Counted from the first letter of the stretch, positions 27,542 through 36,421 are shown. The stretch is 64,000 nucleotides of DNA from an uncultured Clostridia bacterium (GCA_944372575.1 CALVZS010000011.1:1-64000), one strand, 5' to 3'. Notes: generated by a model from the sequence alone, not told the origin. Program-made: numbers and translations.

Positions 27542-28284
27542 GGGAACTTCTTCTGTCCGAAAGCTGGTATTATTTTGTGATCATGGCGGTCGTGTGCTAC
27601 TTTATCGGCTGTTTCAACTTTGCCGTACTCATCGCCAAGACCAAGCACAAGGACGCGCACAAGATCGGCAGCGGCAACCCCGGCACCATGAACATGACGC
27701 GCGAATTCGGCCTCGCCGTCGGGCTCATCAATTTCCTCTGCGATGCCTGCAAGGGAGGCGTCCCCGCGCTCATCAGCTATTTTCTCTTTCGCGGCTGTGT
27801 GTTTGAAGGGACTGCCGTCCTCGTTTCCGACTTTACCCGCTATTTTTGCGGCGTGTTCGTCATCATCGGGCATATCTGGCCCGTCACCATGCGTTTTCAG
27901 GGCGGGAAGGGGATCGCCTCCTCGCTGGGGCTGTTCTGGTTCTGCCTTTCGTGCGAGGATCCCTGGAATATCCTCATCATCCTGGCGGTGCTGCTCTTCG
28001 GCGTGGTTGGCTATATCGCCTTCACCGAGTGGGGGTCGATGGGGTCGCTCCTGGGCGTGACGGGGCTGTCCGTTTGGCAGGGATTTGTCTTTTATTTCCG
28101 CTATCAGGCAAACGGGATGCTCACAAACGGCTGGGTCATCGCCGTGTTCATGCTGCTGCTCCTGCTCAATTTTCTGACCTGGTTCGCCCACCGCAAAAAC
28201 CTCGTGCGGCTGTTTTCGGGCGAGGAACACCGCACTTCCGTCAAAAAACTCTCCCACGGCAAGCGCGGGACGCAGAATATGTGA
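27538..28284 (+). CDS. plsY: acyl-phosphate:glycerol-3-phosphate acyltransferase PlsY
   Basis: Membrane enzyme that acylates glycerol-3-phosphate at position 1 using acyl-phosphate, the first step of phospholipid synthesis. 248 residues, slightly longer than the usual 200. The three PlsY motifs are visible: KIGSGNPGTMNMTR (SGNPG), the central HIWPVTMRFQGGKGIASSLG, and a downstream membrane core. About 20 extra C-terminal residues (SGEEHRTSVKKLSHGKRG) are polar. It is coupled to der by ATGA overlap and followed by a strong terminator. Confidence 0.92.
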   Translation: MRELLLSESWYYFVIMAVVCYFIGCFNFAVLIAKTKHKDAHKIGSGNPGTMNMTREFGLAVGLINFLCDACKGGVPALISYFLFRGCVFEGTAVLVSDFTRYFCGVFVIIGHIWPVTMRFQGGKGIASSLGLFWFCLSCEDPWNILIILAVLLFGVVGYIAFTEWGSMGSLLGVTGLSVWQGFVFYFRYQANGMLTNGWVIAVFMLLLLLNFLTWFAHRKNLVRLFSGEEHRTSVKKLSHGKRGTQNM

Positions 28285-28292
28285 CAACAAAG

Positions 28293-28338
28293 AGCCGCGC
28301 GCGGTTCCCGTCGGGAACCGCGCGCGGCTGATTTTTTC
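28293..28338 (+). terminator. strong terminator of der-plsY
   Basis: A stem of about 17 bp, AGCCGCGCGCGGTTCCC (28293-28309) with GGGAACCGCGCGCGGCT, followed by GATTTTTTC. The minus-strand side has a weaker T-rich tail (CTTTGTTG), so it may also serve the convergent DUF1508 gene. Confidence 0.85.
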
Positions 28339-28356
28339 ATCCGGACTGTCTGTTGT

Positions 28357-29280
28357 TTACTTGACGGGCGGAACCTCGTCGGGCGGCGTCTCGATGACGT
28401 CGCTCGCCGCCCAGCGCTTGGTGGATTCCACAGCGCTTTCGCAGCTCTCCTGCGTGTTGTAGTTGGAACTGACGCACAGCAGACGCTTCTGCGCATTCAT
28501 CAGGCGGAATACATAGTCGCCCGCCTTGGTTCTGACAATGCTGAAATTGTTTGCGGCAATGCTCTTTTTGTAAGTGGCAATGCCGTTTTTGGCGCCGGCA
28601 ACGTTGGTGTATTCGTTGCTCTCCAGCATGACTTCCCCGTTGTTTGCGCGCAGTTCAAAGACGTACCCGCCCTCTGCGGCGCGGATCACCCACTTTCCGG
28701 CAGGCACCGCCTTCTTCCTGGCAGGGGCAGCCTTTTTTGCGGGCGCCGTCTTCCCGGGCTTGTCCTGTTTCTCCTCCTGCACGGGGATCTTTTCTTCCTG
28801 TGCGGGGGCGGGCAATGCCTCCTCCTGCTGCGCGGGGCTTTCCTCTTCTTTTGCGGGGGCAGGCTCTTCCTGCGCGGGCTCCTGCGCTGCGGGGATCTCC
28901 TCTTCCTGCTGCACAGGCTCTTCCGCTACAGGGGCGGGTTCTTCCTGCTGCACAGGCTTCTGCGTCGCGGGGGTGGTTTCCTCTTCCGCTGCGGGGACGC
29001 TTTCCGTCTGTTGCGCGGATTCCTGTGCTGCGGGGGCAGGCTCTTCCTGTTGCGCAGGCTCCTGCGTTGCGGGGGCAGGCTCCTGTTCGGAGACGACGCC
29101 CTGTGCCTCCTGTGCCTGCTCCGCGCGCTTTTGCTTTCTGTATTTGGCGGAGAGTACGATCATTGTGATGATGAGTGCGATGATCAGAACCAGGATAACG
29201 CCGAGGACAATGGTGAGCGTCAGATTGTCTTTGAGGTAGTCCAGCAAACTCTGATTCGTGGCATCCAGCAGTGCGAACAT
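28357..29280 (-). CDS. membrane-anchored DUF1508 (YegP-like) protein
   Basis: 307 residues. One N-terminal membrane helix (about 21-44) is followed by a basic stop (KYRKQKR). Then comes a low-complexity spacer of about 125 residues rich in Pro, Ala, Glu and Gln (units like PAPAAQEPAQQEE), and a Lys/Ala-rich stretch. Two tandem DUF1508 repeats complete it (about 198-245 and 247-300; GYVFELRANNGEVMLES and DYVFRLMNAQKRLL). The DUF1508 fold is a small beta-rich unit of unknown function. The spacer looks like a wall-spanning or disordered linker. AAAGGAG lies before the ATG. It is divergent from the flavoprotein gene, and their -35 boxes lie in one palindrome. Confidence 0.88.
   Translation of the reverse strand: MFALLDATNQSLLDYLKDNLTLTIVLGVILVLIIALIITMIVLSAKYRKQKRAEQAQEAQGVVSEQEPAPATQEPAQQEEPAPAAQESAQQTESVPAAEEETTPATQKPVQQEEPAPVAEEPVQQEEEIPAAQEPAQEEPAPAKEEESPAQQEEALPAPAQEEKIPVQEEKQDKPGKTAPAKKAAPARKKAVPAGKWVIRAAEGGYVFELRANNGEVMLESNEYTNVAGAKNGIATYKKSIAANNFSIVRTKAGDYVFRLMNAQKRLLCVSSNYNTQESCESAVESTKRWAASDVIETPPDEVPPVK
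28795..29090 (-). repeat. low-complexity Pro/Ala/Glu/Gln repeat coding region
   Basis: Irregular tandem units of about 24-45 bp (seen on the plus strand as repeats around GCGGGGGCAGGCTCTTCCTG) encode the linker of the DUF1508 protein. The repetition predicts length variation between strains. Confidence 0.7.
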
Positions 29281-29308
29281 GGTATATCACGCTCCTTTTG
29301 TTTCCTCC

Positions 29309-29337
29309 ATTTTAACACGAAAAACAAATCCTGTCAA
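29309..29337 (-). promoter_or_regulatory. promoter of the DUF1508 gene
   Basis: Minus strand: TTGACA (29337-29332), 17-bp spacer, TAAAAT (29314-29309). A normal leader with ribosome site follows. Confidence 0.85.
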
Positions 29338-29347
29338 TGCATTGACA
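29332..29347. promoter_or_regulatory. 16-bp palindrome holding both divergent -35 boxes
   Basis: TGTCAATGCATTGACA is a perfect palindrome. Its left half is the -35 box of the minus-strand promoter and its right half the -35 box of the plus-strand promoter, so the two RNA polymerases, or one repressor, must compete for it. Confidence 0.8.
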
Positions 29348-29370
29348 AATAATTTTATCTGCGGTATGAT
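29342..29370 (+). promoter_or_regulatory. promoter of the flavoprotein pair, leaderless geometry
   Basis: TTGACA (29342-29347), 17-bp spacer, TATGAT (29365-29370). ATG 29377 is 6 nt downstream, at the expected transcription start. Confidence 0.85.
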
Positions 29371-29376
29371 AAGAAT

Positions 29377-30507
29377 ATGATGAAAATTGCTGTGATCGGC
29401 GGCGGCGCGGCGGGACTTGCGTGCGCCGTCCTGCTCGCGCGGGCGGGCAGGGAGGTCGTGATCCTGGAACGGGGGGAACGCCTCGGCAAAAAGCTCTCCG
29501 CAACGGGCAACGGGCAGGGCAATGTGACCAACGTGCATATGGATGCGACGCACTATTTTTCGGACGACCGGGAAAGGGCCGCCCGCGTCCTTGCGCGCTG
29601 TTCCGCGCAGGACGCCGTCCGCTTTCTGGAGAGCATGGGCGGCATCTTCCTGCCCGATGCGCGCGGCAGGGTGTACCCCGCCGGCAGGCAGGCGTCCGCC
29701 GTCACCGACCTCTTCCGCCGCGAGCTGGAGCGGCTGCATGTGCGCGTTCTGACGGGGGCGCAGGTACTGAAAATTTCATACGGCAGCCGGTTTCGCGTGC
29801 AGTATGCGGGCGGGGAGGAATGTGCGGATGCCGTTGTGCTCGCCGCGGGCGGCAGGGCGGCAAAGCAGTTCGGGACGGACGGCTCCGCCTATTCGCTTGC
29901 GGAGGCGTTCGGCCACACCCTTACGCCGCTCTCGCCCGTTCTCGTGCAGCTGCGCTGCGACCCCGCCGCCGTACGCGGGCTGAAGGGCATCCGCGTAGAT
30001 GCGGGGCTGAACGTTCTGCGCGGAGGCAAGCGGGTGTTCTCCTGCCGCGGGGACGTGCTGTTCACGGAGAGCGGCCTCTCGGGGGACGCGGTGTTCCGCG
30101 CCTCCTCCTATGCGGAAAAGGGGGACACGGTGTGCCTCGACCTCGTTCCGGATGCGGATAAGACGCGCCTTTCTTGTGCCGTCGGTGAGGGAGAGGGGGC
30201 GCTGCTGTGCATTGCGCCGAACGGACTTGCGCGCCGGCTGGAGCGGCTGGCGGACGGGGACAGGGCGCGGCTTATTGCCCTGCTCAAGGCGTTTCCGCTC
30301 ACCGTGACGGGGACGCTCGGCTTTGACTATGCGCAGGCGACGCGGGGCGGCATTCCGCTTGCGGAGGTGACGGACGGCTTCATGAGCGCATACCGCCCCG
30401 GGCTGTACTTTGCGGGCGAGATTCTGAACGTGGACGGCGAGTGCGGCGGTTATAATCTGCATTGGGCATGGGCGTCGGCGCACGCCGTGGCGGAGGCGCT
30501 GCGATGA
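29377..30507 (+). CDS. HI0933-like (YhiN/BaiN family) flavoprotein
   Basis: FAD-dependent oxidoreductase of 376 residues. The N-terminal dinucleotide-binding motif is IAVIGGGAAGLACAVLLARAG, followed by KLSATGNGQGNVTN (family motif, usually GNGRCNxTN) and the C-terminal FAD-contact LYFAGEILNVDGECGGYNLHWAW. The family includes BaiN, implicated in bile-acid ring reduction, but most members have no assigned reaction. It is somewhat shorter than the usual 400-420 residues. Translation is predicted from a leaderless mRNA, and the first two codons are both ATG. ATGA overlap with the next flavoprotein gene. Confidence 0.88.
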   Translation: MMKIAVIGGGAAGLACAVLLARAGREVVILERGERLGKKLSATGNGQGNVTNVHMDATHYFSDDRERAARVLARCSAQDAVRFLESMGGIFLPDARGRVYPAGRQASAVTDLFRRELERLHVRVLTGAQVLKISYGSRFRVQYAGGEECADAVVLAAGGRAAKQFGTDGSAYSLAEAFGHTLTPLSPVLVQLRCDPAAVRGLKGIRVDAGLNVLRGGKRVFSCRGDVLFTESGLSGDAVFRASSYAEKGDTVCLDLVPDADKTRLSCAVGEGEGALLCIAPNGLARRLERLADGDRARLIALLKAFPLTVTGTLGFDYAQATRGGIPLAEVTDGFMSAYRPGLYFAGEILNVDGECGGYNLHWAWASAHAVAEALR

Positions 30508-32036
30508 ACCGTATTTTGACGGGGCTGATCCTGCGCCCCCATCAGAAGGAGACGCAGCTTTTGAAGATCTGTGAAAGAAAGCTGCACGCGCCCGTGCACT
30601 ACTTTCGGATCCTCAAAAAATCGCTGGATGCGCGCGACAAGTCGGACATCAAATGGGTGTATTCCGTCGAGTGCGGCACACAGCCGTACACGCCTCCGCC
30701 GCGCACCTTCGAGCGGGTGGCGCATCCGCCCAAAGTGGTCATCGCCGGCGCGGGGCCTGCGGGGCTGTTCTGCGCGCTGCGCCTCATCGATTACGGCTTC
30801 GCGCCCGTCATCCTGGAGCGCGGCAGGCGGGTGGAGGAGCGCGCCGCGGACGTGGAAAAATTTCTTTCGACAAGGACGCTCGACCCCGAGAGCAACGTGC
30901 AGTTCGGCGAAGGGGGCGCGGGCGCCTTTTCGGACGGCAAGCTCAACACGCAGACCAACGACAGGCGCAACCGCGACGTGCTGGACACCTTTGTCCGCTT
31001 TGGCGCGCCCGAGGAAGTCGGATACCTGGGAAAGCCGCACGTCGGCAGCGATAAGCTGAGGCAGGTGGTCGCCAACATCCGCGCCCACATCGAGGCGAAC
31101 GGCGGCGAGTTCCGTTTTTCCGAACAGCTCACGGACGTGCGCATCAAGGACGGACGCCTTGCGCAGATCGTGACCACCAAGGGGGAAACGGCGTGTGAAA
31201 AGCTCGTGCTTGCCATCGGCCACAGCGCGCGGGACACCTTTGAGATGCTGCTCTCGCGCGGTCTTGTCATGCAGCAGAAGGAATTTGCCGTGGGCGTGCG
31301 CATCGAACATCTGCAGGCCGCCGTTGGGCGGGCGCAGTACGGCGCCGGATATGCGGCGCTGCCCGCCGCGGACTACAAGCTGGTGTCGCACGCGTCCGAG
31401 CGGGGCGTGTTCACCTTCTGTATGTGTCCCGGCGGCGTGGTCATCCCCGCCGCAAGCGAGGAGGGCGGCGTGGTCACCAACGGCATGAGCAACTATGCCC
31501 GCGACGAGCGCAACGCCAATTCCGCGCTCGTCGTGCAGGTGTGGCGCAGCGACTTCGGCAGCGATCATCCGCTTGCGGGCGTCGCGTTTCAGAGGAAGCT
31601 GGAGCGCGCCGCCTTCCGCGCGGCGGGCGGGGACTTTCGTGCGCCCGTGCAGCTGGTGGGGGACTTCCTCGCCGGAAAGGAGAGCTATTACTTCGGCGCG
31701 GTCAAACCGTCCTACGCCCTGGGGACGAGCTTTGTCCCCATGCAGGCGATCTTCCCGCGCGCCGTCACGGACGCCATGAAGGCGGCGCTGCCCGAAATGG
31801 ACGCAAAACTTGCGGGATTTGCCGCCTATGAGAGCGTGCTGACGGGCGTGGAATCGCGCACCTCCTCCCCCGTGCGCATCGTGCGGGATGAGACCATGCA
31901 TGCGCAGGGCATCGCGGGCATCTACCCCTGCGGGGAGGGCTGCGGCTATGCGGGCGGCATCACCTCCGCGGCGGCGGACGGCATCCGCGTTGCGGAGGCG
32001 ATCGCCGCCGCCGCGCGCGCGGCAGAGGCGCGGTAG
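30504..32036 (+). CDS. FAD-dependent dehydrogenase-like protein
   Basis: 510 residues. The N-terminal about 75 residues form a small domain (RILTGLILRPHQKE...LKICERKLH), followed by the FAD-binding motif VVIAGAGPAGLFCALRL, the conserved FGEGGAGAFSDGKLNT and the C-terminal PCGEGCGYAGGITSAAADG. This is the pattern of a widespread bacterial family annotated only as FAD-dependent proteins. It is coupled by ATGA to the HI0933-like gene, so the two may act together, perhaps on a ring or quinone-type substrate; that is inference. The start at 30504 gives the normal MNRILTGL N-terminus. Confidence 0.88.
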   Translation: MNRILTGLILRPHQKETQLLKICERKLHAPVHYFRILKKSLDARDKSDIKWVYSVECGTQPYTPPPRTFERVAHPPKVVIAGAGPAGLFCALRLIDYGFAPVILERGRRVEERAADVEKFLSTRTLDPESNVQFGEGGAGAFSDGKLNTQTNDRRNRDVLDTFVRFGAPEEVGYLGKPHVGSDKLRQVVANIRAHIEANGGEFRFSEQLTDVRIKDGRLAQIVTTKGETACEKLVLAIGHSARDTFEMLLSRGLVMQQKEFAVGVRIEHLQAAVGRAQYGAGYAALPAADYKLVSHASERGVFTFCMCPGGVVIPAASEEGGVVTNGMSNYARDERNANSALVVQVWRSDFGSDHPLAGVAFQRKLERAAFRAAGGDFRAPVQLVGDFLAGKESYYFGAVKPSYALGTSFVPMQAIFPRAVTDAMKAALPEMDAKLAGFAAYESVLTGVESRTSSPVRIVRDETMHAQGIAGIYPCGEGCGYAGGITSAAADGIRVAEAIAAAARAAEAR

Positions 32037-32287
32037 GCACACCGGCGATCGCAGAACTGCATAAAAACGCAAAGCGCACTCCGTATCGCTACGGTGTGCG
32101 CTTCGCTTTGAGAGAATATGAAAAAATTGTGGAGAGTAGGCAGGTCAGCCCCCTTCCGGCAGCGCTTTTCCGCGCTCCTGGAAGATTGTCTCTATCATAC
32201 CGCCTTTGCGTGAATGTTCTGTGACGCTCCCATTAAAAGGGGATAAAAAACAGGAGACGGTTCTTTTTGAAAAAATGCTCCGTCCTA
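32037..32287. other. intergenic region with one hairpin, no gene
   Basis: A hairpin-forming stretch (32070-32113) has CAAAGCG/CGCTTTG outer arms and a CACTCCGTA/TACGGTGTG inner stem with one mismatch. It lacks a T run, so terminator function for the flavoproteins is uncertain. The rest (32114-32287) shows no frame, repeat or promoter I can support. Confidence 0.4.
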
Positions 32288-32316
32288 TTGCAAAAACCAA
32301 AACAATGTGGTACAAT
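32288..32316 (+). promoter_or_regulatory. promoter of the GH43 gene
   Basis: TTGCAA (32288-32293), 17-bp spacer, TACAAT (32311-32316). Confidence 0.7.
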
Positions 32317-32351
32317 GAAACAAATATCTGAATTGGGGGGAAGACAAGACA

Positions 32352-34508
32352 ATGAAACAGAGCGGCAAAGTGTGCGCACTCCTGCTCGGCTCCTGTCTGG
32401 CGCTTTCAGCGCTGGCGGCCTGCGGGGGAGGCGCGGAGGCGGAAAACTATCGCATCTGCTATGACAATCTTGGCGGCGGGTATCTCTCCGCTGCGGACAC
32501 CACCGTTGCGGTGGAGGGGGCGAAAATCGTCGCCGCGTATGACGCGCAGGGCAGCAGAGTGGATGAGACGGAGAGCATCGCGACCTATTCGGACGGTATC
32601 TTTACGGGCGTCGGTGCGGGCACGATCGTCTATGAGGGCAAGGGCGGTTCCCGCGGCACCGTTGAGGTCGTTCCCGCCTATGTCACCGATCCGGGCTATC
32701 AGTACGCGGGCAATGACCTTGATTTCAGCGAGACGTCCGGCGAGGCGGTGCTCGGCCGCACGCACGACCCGTCCCTGATCGAGACGACGGATGCCGAGGG
32801 CCGTCCCGTTTACTATATTTTCTCGACCGGCTGGGTAGACCAGACGGAGGCGGTCATGGGGCCGCTCGCGGGAGAGATGACGTACGGCAACGCCATCCAC
32901 GTCTCCTATGACGGCATGAAGACGTGGATGCTCCTGGGCAGGACGTTCGACGTCGCCACGCGCGATGAGGATTTCGTGCGCACGCGCTCCGGCGAATGGC
33001 TCTACAGCGAAGGCGGCACGCCGGAGGAGAGCGCAACGCCCGGCGTCGGCGGCAGCGATGCTGCATATACTTCGGACTCCGCCAGCTGGTGGGCGCCCGA
33101 TATCGTGGCAAAGCCGGACGGCAGCGGCTATTGGCTGTACACCTGCGTCGTGGACGGCGCGGGCAACAATTCGGGGATGCTCATCAACAGCAGCTATTAT
33201 GCGCGCGCCTGCATCCTGCTCTATGAATCGGATTCGCTCAATGCCGGCACGTTCAAGCCCGTACTCGATGAAAACGGCGATCCCGCCGTGCTGATGCAGT
33301 CCACCATCCGCCGCAACGAGTCGCAGAAGGACGTCAACGCCATCGACCCGCAGATCATCTATGATGCGGAAGGCAATATGTACATGGCGTACGGCTCCTT
33401 CGGCTCGGGCAACTACATTCTCGAGCTCGACCCCGAGACGGGGCTGCGCAAGGACGGAAAGGGCTGGCAGACGCACAACGACATCCGCGACTGGGTGGAG
33501 ACGGATATTCAGGCGCTCTACAGCGGCACGCCCGCCGAGGGGGATTCCCAGGCAGTCGGCTGGGAGCATGATTACTACGGAAAGAACATCTCCAAGCAGA
33601 ATATGGAGGCGCCCGTCATTGCCCGCCACGACAACGTGACCGTCATGGATGAGGACGAAAATATCCTCGAAGAGGGAAAGACGTACTTCTATTCCATGCA
33701 CTCCTACGACGGACTTGCCGACAACTACCAGATGTGGGGCGGCAGGAGCGAGAGCGTGTGGGGCATCTACCGTTCGACGGAGGGCGGCGTCATCTACAAC
33801 GTCGGCCCCGGCAACAGCTCCAATGAGGGCAACAAGTACATGGGCGGTTTCACCTGGCACAGCAAGAGCGAGGGCAATACCGAGCTTGACATCATCCTGC
33901 CCGGCCACAACGACCTGTTCACAACGTCCTCCGGCGTGTCGGTCGCGGCGTATATCACGCGCGCCAACGGGGATACGAGCCGCTTCGTCACGCAGATCCA
34001 TCAATACTATCTCAACAGTTACGGGCAGATCGTCATCAACCCCAACCGTTACGGCGGCGAGATGGATCGCTCGGTCTCGGCGGAGGAGCTGTTCTCCTAT
34101 ACGGACGGGGGAAAATTCAAGATGGTCGTCTCCATCAACCAGCAGGATACGTCGAACGCCGTCGCCGTCAACCTCTCGCGCGATGTGACGCTCACGCAGA
34201 GCGCATCCGATCCCGATACGGGCGACATCTATGACGGCTCCGCGGCAACGGGTACGCCCATCGGCACCTGGAAGATGTACGGGAACGGGTATATCAAATT
34301 CACGTTTGATGCAACGCTCAAGAGCGCGACCGGAAGGGACAGCGGCGATACGGTGTTCTACGGCGTGGTACGTCCCGCATGGCTGGGAGATCAGAACAAG
34401 TCGGGCTTTACCATCACCTGCCTCGGGCAGACGGAGGGGACAAAGCGCAGTATGTCCATGTTCATGAACAACTATTCGACCATCTCCGGCGAGGGCCTTG
34501 TGGGCTGA
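32352..34508 (+). CDS. GH43-family lipoprotein, probable endo-arabinanase
   Basis: Exported lipoprotein of 718 residues: signal peptide with lipobox LAAC, Cys24. Residues about 35-110 form a small Ig-like module (SIATYSDGIFTGVGAGTIVY). The five-bladed GH43 catalytic domain follows, with probable base Asp139 (RTHDPSLIE), WWAPDIV, Asp332 (AIDPQIIYD) and probable acid Glu in KQNMEAPV (about residue 418). A C-terminal beta-barrel-like domain (GTWKMYGNGYIKFTFD) matches the extra domain of AbnB-type arabinanases. It would cut arabinan or arabinose-containing side chains at the cell surface. The GH51 gene at 49757 could process the products. Substrate assignment is inference from architecture. Confidence 0.8.
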   Translation: MKQSGKVCALLLGSCLALSALAACGGGAEAENYRICYDNLGGGYLSAADTTVAVEGAKIVAAYDAQGSRVDETESIATYSDGIFTGVGAGTIVYEGKGGSRGTVEVVPAYVTDPGYQYAGNDLDFSETSGEAVLGRTHDPSLIETTDAEGRPVYYIFSTGWVDQTEAVMGPLAGEMTYGNAIHVSYDGMKTWMLLGRTFDVATRDEDFVRTRSGEWLYSEGGTPEESATPGVGGSDAAYTSDSASWWAPDIVAKPDGSGYWLYTCVVDGAGNNSGMLINSSYYARACILLYESDSLNAGTFKPVLDENGDPAVLMQSTIRRNESQKDVNAIDPQIIYDAEGNMYMAYGSFGSGNYILELDPETGLRKDGKGWQTHNDIRDWVETDIQALYSGTPAEGDSQAVGWEHDYYGKNISKQNMEAPVIARHDNVTVMDEDENILEEGKTYFYSMHSYDGLADNYQMWGGRSESVWGIYRSTEGGVIYNVGPGNSSNEGNKYMGGFTWHSKSEGNTELDIILPGHNDLFTTSSGVSVAAYITRANGDTSRFVTQIHQYYLNSYGQIVINPNRYGGEMDRSVSAEELFSYTDGGKFKMVVSINQQDTSNAVAVNLSRDVTLTQSASDPDTGDIYDGSAATGTPIGTWKMYGNGYIKFTFDATLKSATGRDSGDTVFYGVVRPAWLGDQNKSGFTITCLGQTEGTKRSMSMFMNNYSTISGEGLVG

Positions 34509-34520
34509 CAGACAGCACGG

Positions 34521-34555
34521 GCGCCCTGCGGCAATTTGCCGCAGGGCGCTTTTTT
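34521..34555 (+). terminator. terminator of the GH43 gene
   Basis: GCGCCCTGCGGC (34521-34532) pairs with GCCGCAGGGCGC, followed by TTTTTT. Confidence 0.9.
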
Positions 34556-34613
34556 GCGCATCTTGCAGATTACAGTGATCGGAAATAAGAATCAATTATT
34601 TTTCTTGCAGCAG

Positions 34614-34642
34614 TTGACAAGAACAAAAGAATGTTGTATAAT
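34614..34642 (+). promoter_or_regulatory. promoter of the trpB2 T-box transcript
   Basis: Consensus TTGACA (34614-34619), 17-bp spacer, consensus TATAAT (34637-34642). Start expected near 34649. Confidence 0.9.
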
Positions 34643-34648
34643 GGCCAA

Positions 34649-34902
34649 AACCGCAGATGTGAAGGAGTAGCGTGCTTCAACCGGTTTCCAGAGAGTCCCC
34701 GGCGGTGGAATGGGGATGACCGGCGGTACGTGAATGGATCACGGAGGGCGGGCGTGAACAGTGCAGTAGCGCCCGACGGGGCTTTCCCGTTACAGGAAGA
34801 GAGCATGATGGTGCTCGGAAAGAGGCAGCTTTTTGCTGTAAAATTGGGTGGCAACACGGAGCGATTCGTCCCATGGGGGACTTGCTCCGTGTTTTTCTTT
34901 TT
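34649..34902 (+). ncRNA. T-box riboswitch, tryptophan-specific
   Basis: The leader shows the T-box plan. Stem I has GGAGTAG, AGAGAGT and GGTGGAA elements. A specifier loop reads GTGAA-TGG-ATCAC, with TGG (34735-34737) as the Trp codon. The T-box bulge reads GGGTGGCAAC (34845-34854). The bulge tetranucleotide UGGC would pair with the 3' end GCCA expected of uncharged tRNA-Trp (discriminator G). A terminator, ACACGGAGC (34854-34862) with GCTCCGTGT (34884-34892) plus T run, overlaps the T-box so that tRNA binding would prevent termination. The downstream gene is a tryptophan synthase beta chain, which confirms the specificity. Confidence 0.92.
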
Positions 34903-35032
34903 CCGAAAGCGCAAAATGCAGAAAGAACCGCGGGCGTCTTGCCTGAAAAAGCCGGCGGCATCGGGTACGGAAAAGATTTGCGCGGCAGGCTGTGCAAATG
35001 TTTCAGATTTTCATTCATGAGGAGGTAACACC

Positions 35033-36421
35033 ATGGCAACCAAACAGATCCCTTACAAGATCTATCTTTCGGAAGAGGAGATGCCCAAGGCATGGTACAA
35101 CGTCAAAGCGCACATGAAGGTGCAGCATCCGCCCTTTCTCAACCCGGCAACGGGCGCGCCCTGCACGGCTGCCGACCTCGCGCCCGTATTCTGCGATGCG
35201 TGCATCGAGCAGGAACTCAACGACAGGGATGAGTGCATCGCCATCCCGAAGGGCATCCTCGATTTTTACAGGATGTTCCGCCCGTCCCCGCTCGTGCGCG
35301 CATACTATCTGGAACGGCTTCTGGATACGCCCGCACAGATCTACTATAAGTTTGAGGGAAACAATACCTCCGGCTCGCACAAGCTCAATTCTGCCGCAGC
35401 GCAGGCATACTATGCCAAGGCGCAGGGACTGACGTCCATCACAACGGAGACGGGCGCGGGACAGTGGGGGACGGCGCTCGCCATGGCGGCGGCATTCTAC
35501 GGCCTGCACCTCGACGTCTATATGGTCAAGGTGTCCGCCGAGCAGAAGCCCTACCGCAGGGAGGTCATCCGCACCTACGGGGCGAACGTCATTCCCTCGC
35601 CCTCCGATACGACCGAGGCGGGCAGAAAGATCCTGCGCGAATTTCCCGGCACGGGCGGCTCGCTGGGCTGCGCCATTTCGGAGGCGGTGGAGAAGGCGGT
35701 CGCCACGCCCGGCTGCCGATATGTGCTCGGTTCCGTACTCGACCATGTCCTGCTGCACCAGTCGGTCATCGGGCTGGAGTGCAAGACGGCGCTGGAAAAG
35801 TACGGCGTGCAGCCCGACGTCATCATCGGCTGCGTGGGCGGCGGCTCCAACTTCGGCGGGCTCATCGCCCCCTATATGGGCGATAAGCTGGACGGCAAAA
35901 ACGAGATCGATTTTGTCGGCGTGGAACCCGCCAGCTGCCCCTCGCTCACGCGCGGCAGATTTGTGTATGATTTCTGCGATTCGGCAAAGATCACGCCGCT
36001 CGCCAAGATGTATACGCTGGGCTGCGGCTTCATGCCCTCGCCCAACCATGCGGGCGGCCTCCGCTATCACGGCATGAGCCCTGTCATATCGCAGCTCTAT
36101 CATGACGGCTACCTGCGCGCCGTGTCCGTGGAGCAGAGCAAGGTGTTTGAGGCGGCGGTCATGTTCGCCAAGTGCGAGGGCATTCTGCCCGCGCCCGAAT
36201 CGGCGCACGCCATCCGTGCCGCCGTGGATGAAGCGCTTCAGTGCAGGCGGGAGGGGAAGAAGAAGGTCATCCTGTTCGGGCTGACGGGTACGGGGTATTT
36301 TGACATGGCCGCCTATAAACAGTATAACGACGGCACGATGACGGACACCATCCCCACCGATGCCGATCTGCAGAAGGGCTTTGCCACCATCCCGGACATC
36401 GCTGCAAACCGCGGTGTATGA
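35033..36421 (+). CDS. trpB: tryptophan synthase beta chain, TrpB2 type
   Basis: PLP enzyme of 462 residues that condenses indole with serine to form tryptophan. The PLP lysine is Lys117 in NNTSGSHKLNSA, and the phosphate-binding loop is GCVGGGSNFGG. Length and the N-terminal LSEEEMPKAWYNV are characteristic of the TrpB2 branch, which does not pair tightly with TrpA. No trpA or other trp gene is near, so this copy probably salvages free indole. AGGAGG precedes ATG 35033. Expression is controlled by the upstream Trp T-box, i.e. induced by uncharged tRNA-Trp. Confidence 0.93.
   Translation: MATKQIPYKIYLSEEEMPKAWYNVKAHMKVQHPPFLNPATGAPCTAADLAPVFCDACIEQELNDRDECIAIPKGILDFYRMFRPSPLVRAYYLERLLDTPAQIYYKFEGNNTSGSHKLNSAAAQAYYAKAQGLTSITTETGAGQWGTALAMAAAFYGLHLDVYMVKVSAEQKPYRREVIRTYGANVIPSPSDTTEAGRKILREFPGTGGSLGCAISEAVEKAVATPGCRYVLGSVLDHVLLHQSVIGLECKTALEKYGVQPDVIIGCVGGGSNFGGLIAPYMGDKLDGKNEIDFVGVEPASCPSLTRGRFVYDFCDSAKITPLAKMYTLGCGFMPSPNHAGGLRYHGMSPVISQLYHDGYLRAVSVEQSKVFEAAVMFAKCEGILPAPESAHAIRAAVDEALQCRREGKKKVILFGLTGTGYFDMAAYKQYNDGTMTDTIPTDADLQKGFATIPDIAANRGV

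Noticed and set aside
28795..29090. Repeat block considered as a CRISPR array
   Set aside because: Repeats are in frame, of variable length, without unique spacers, and encode a Pro/Ala/Glu linker.
34680..35020. Open frames in the trpB2 leader considered as a leader peptide
   Set aside because: The sequence is explained by the T-box structure; no Trp-rich peptide with a ribosome site was found.
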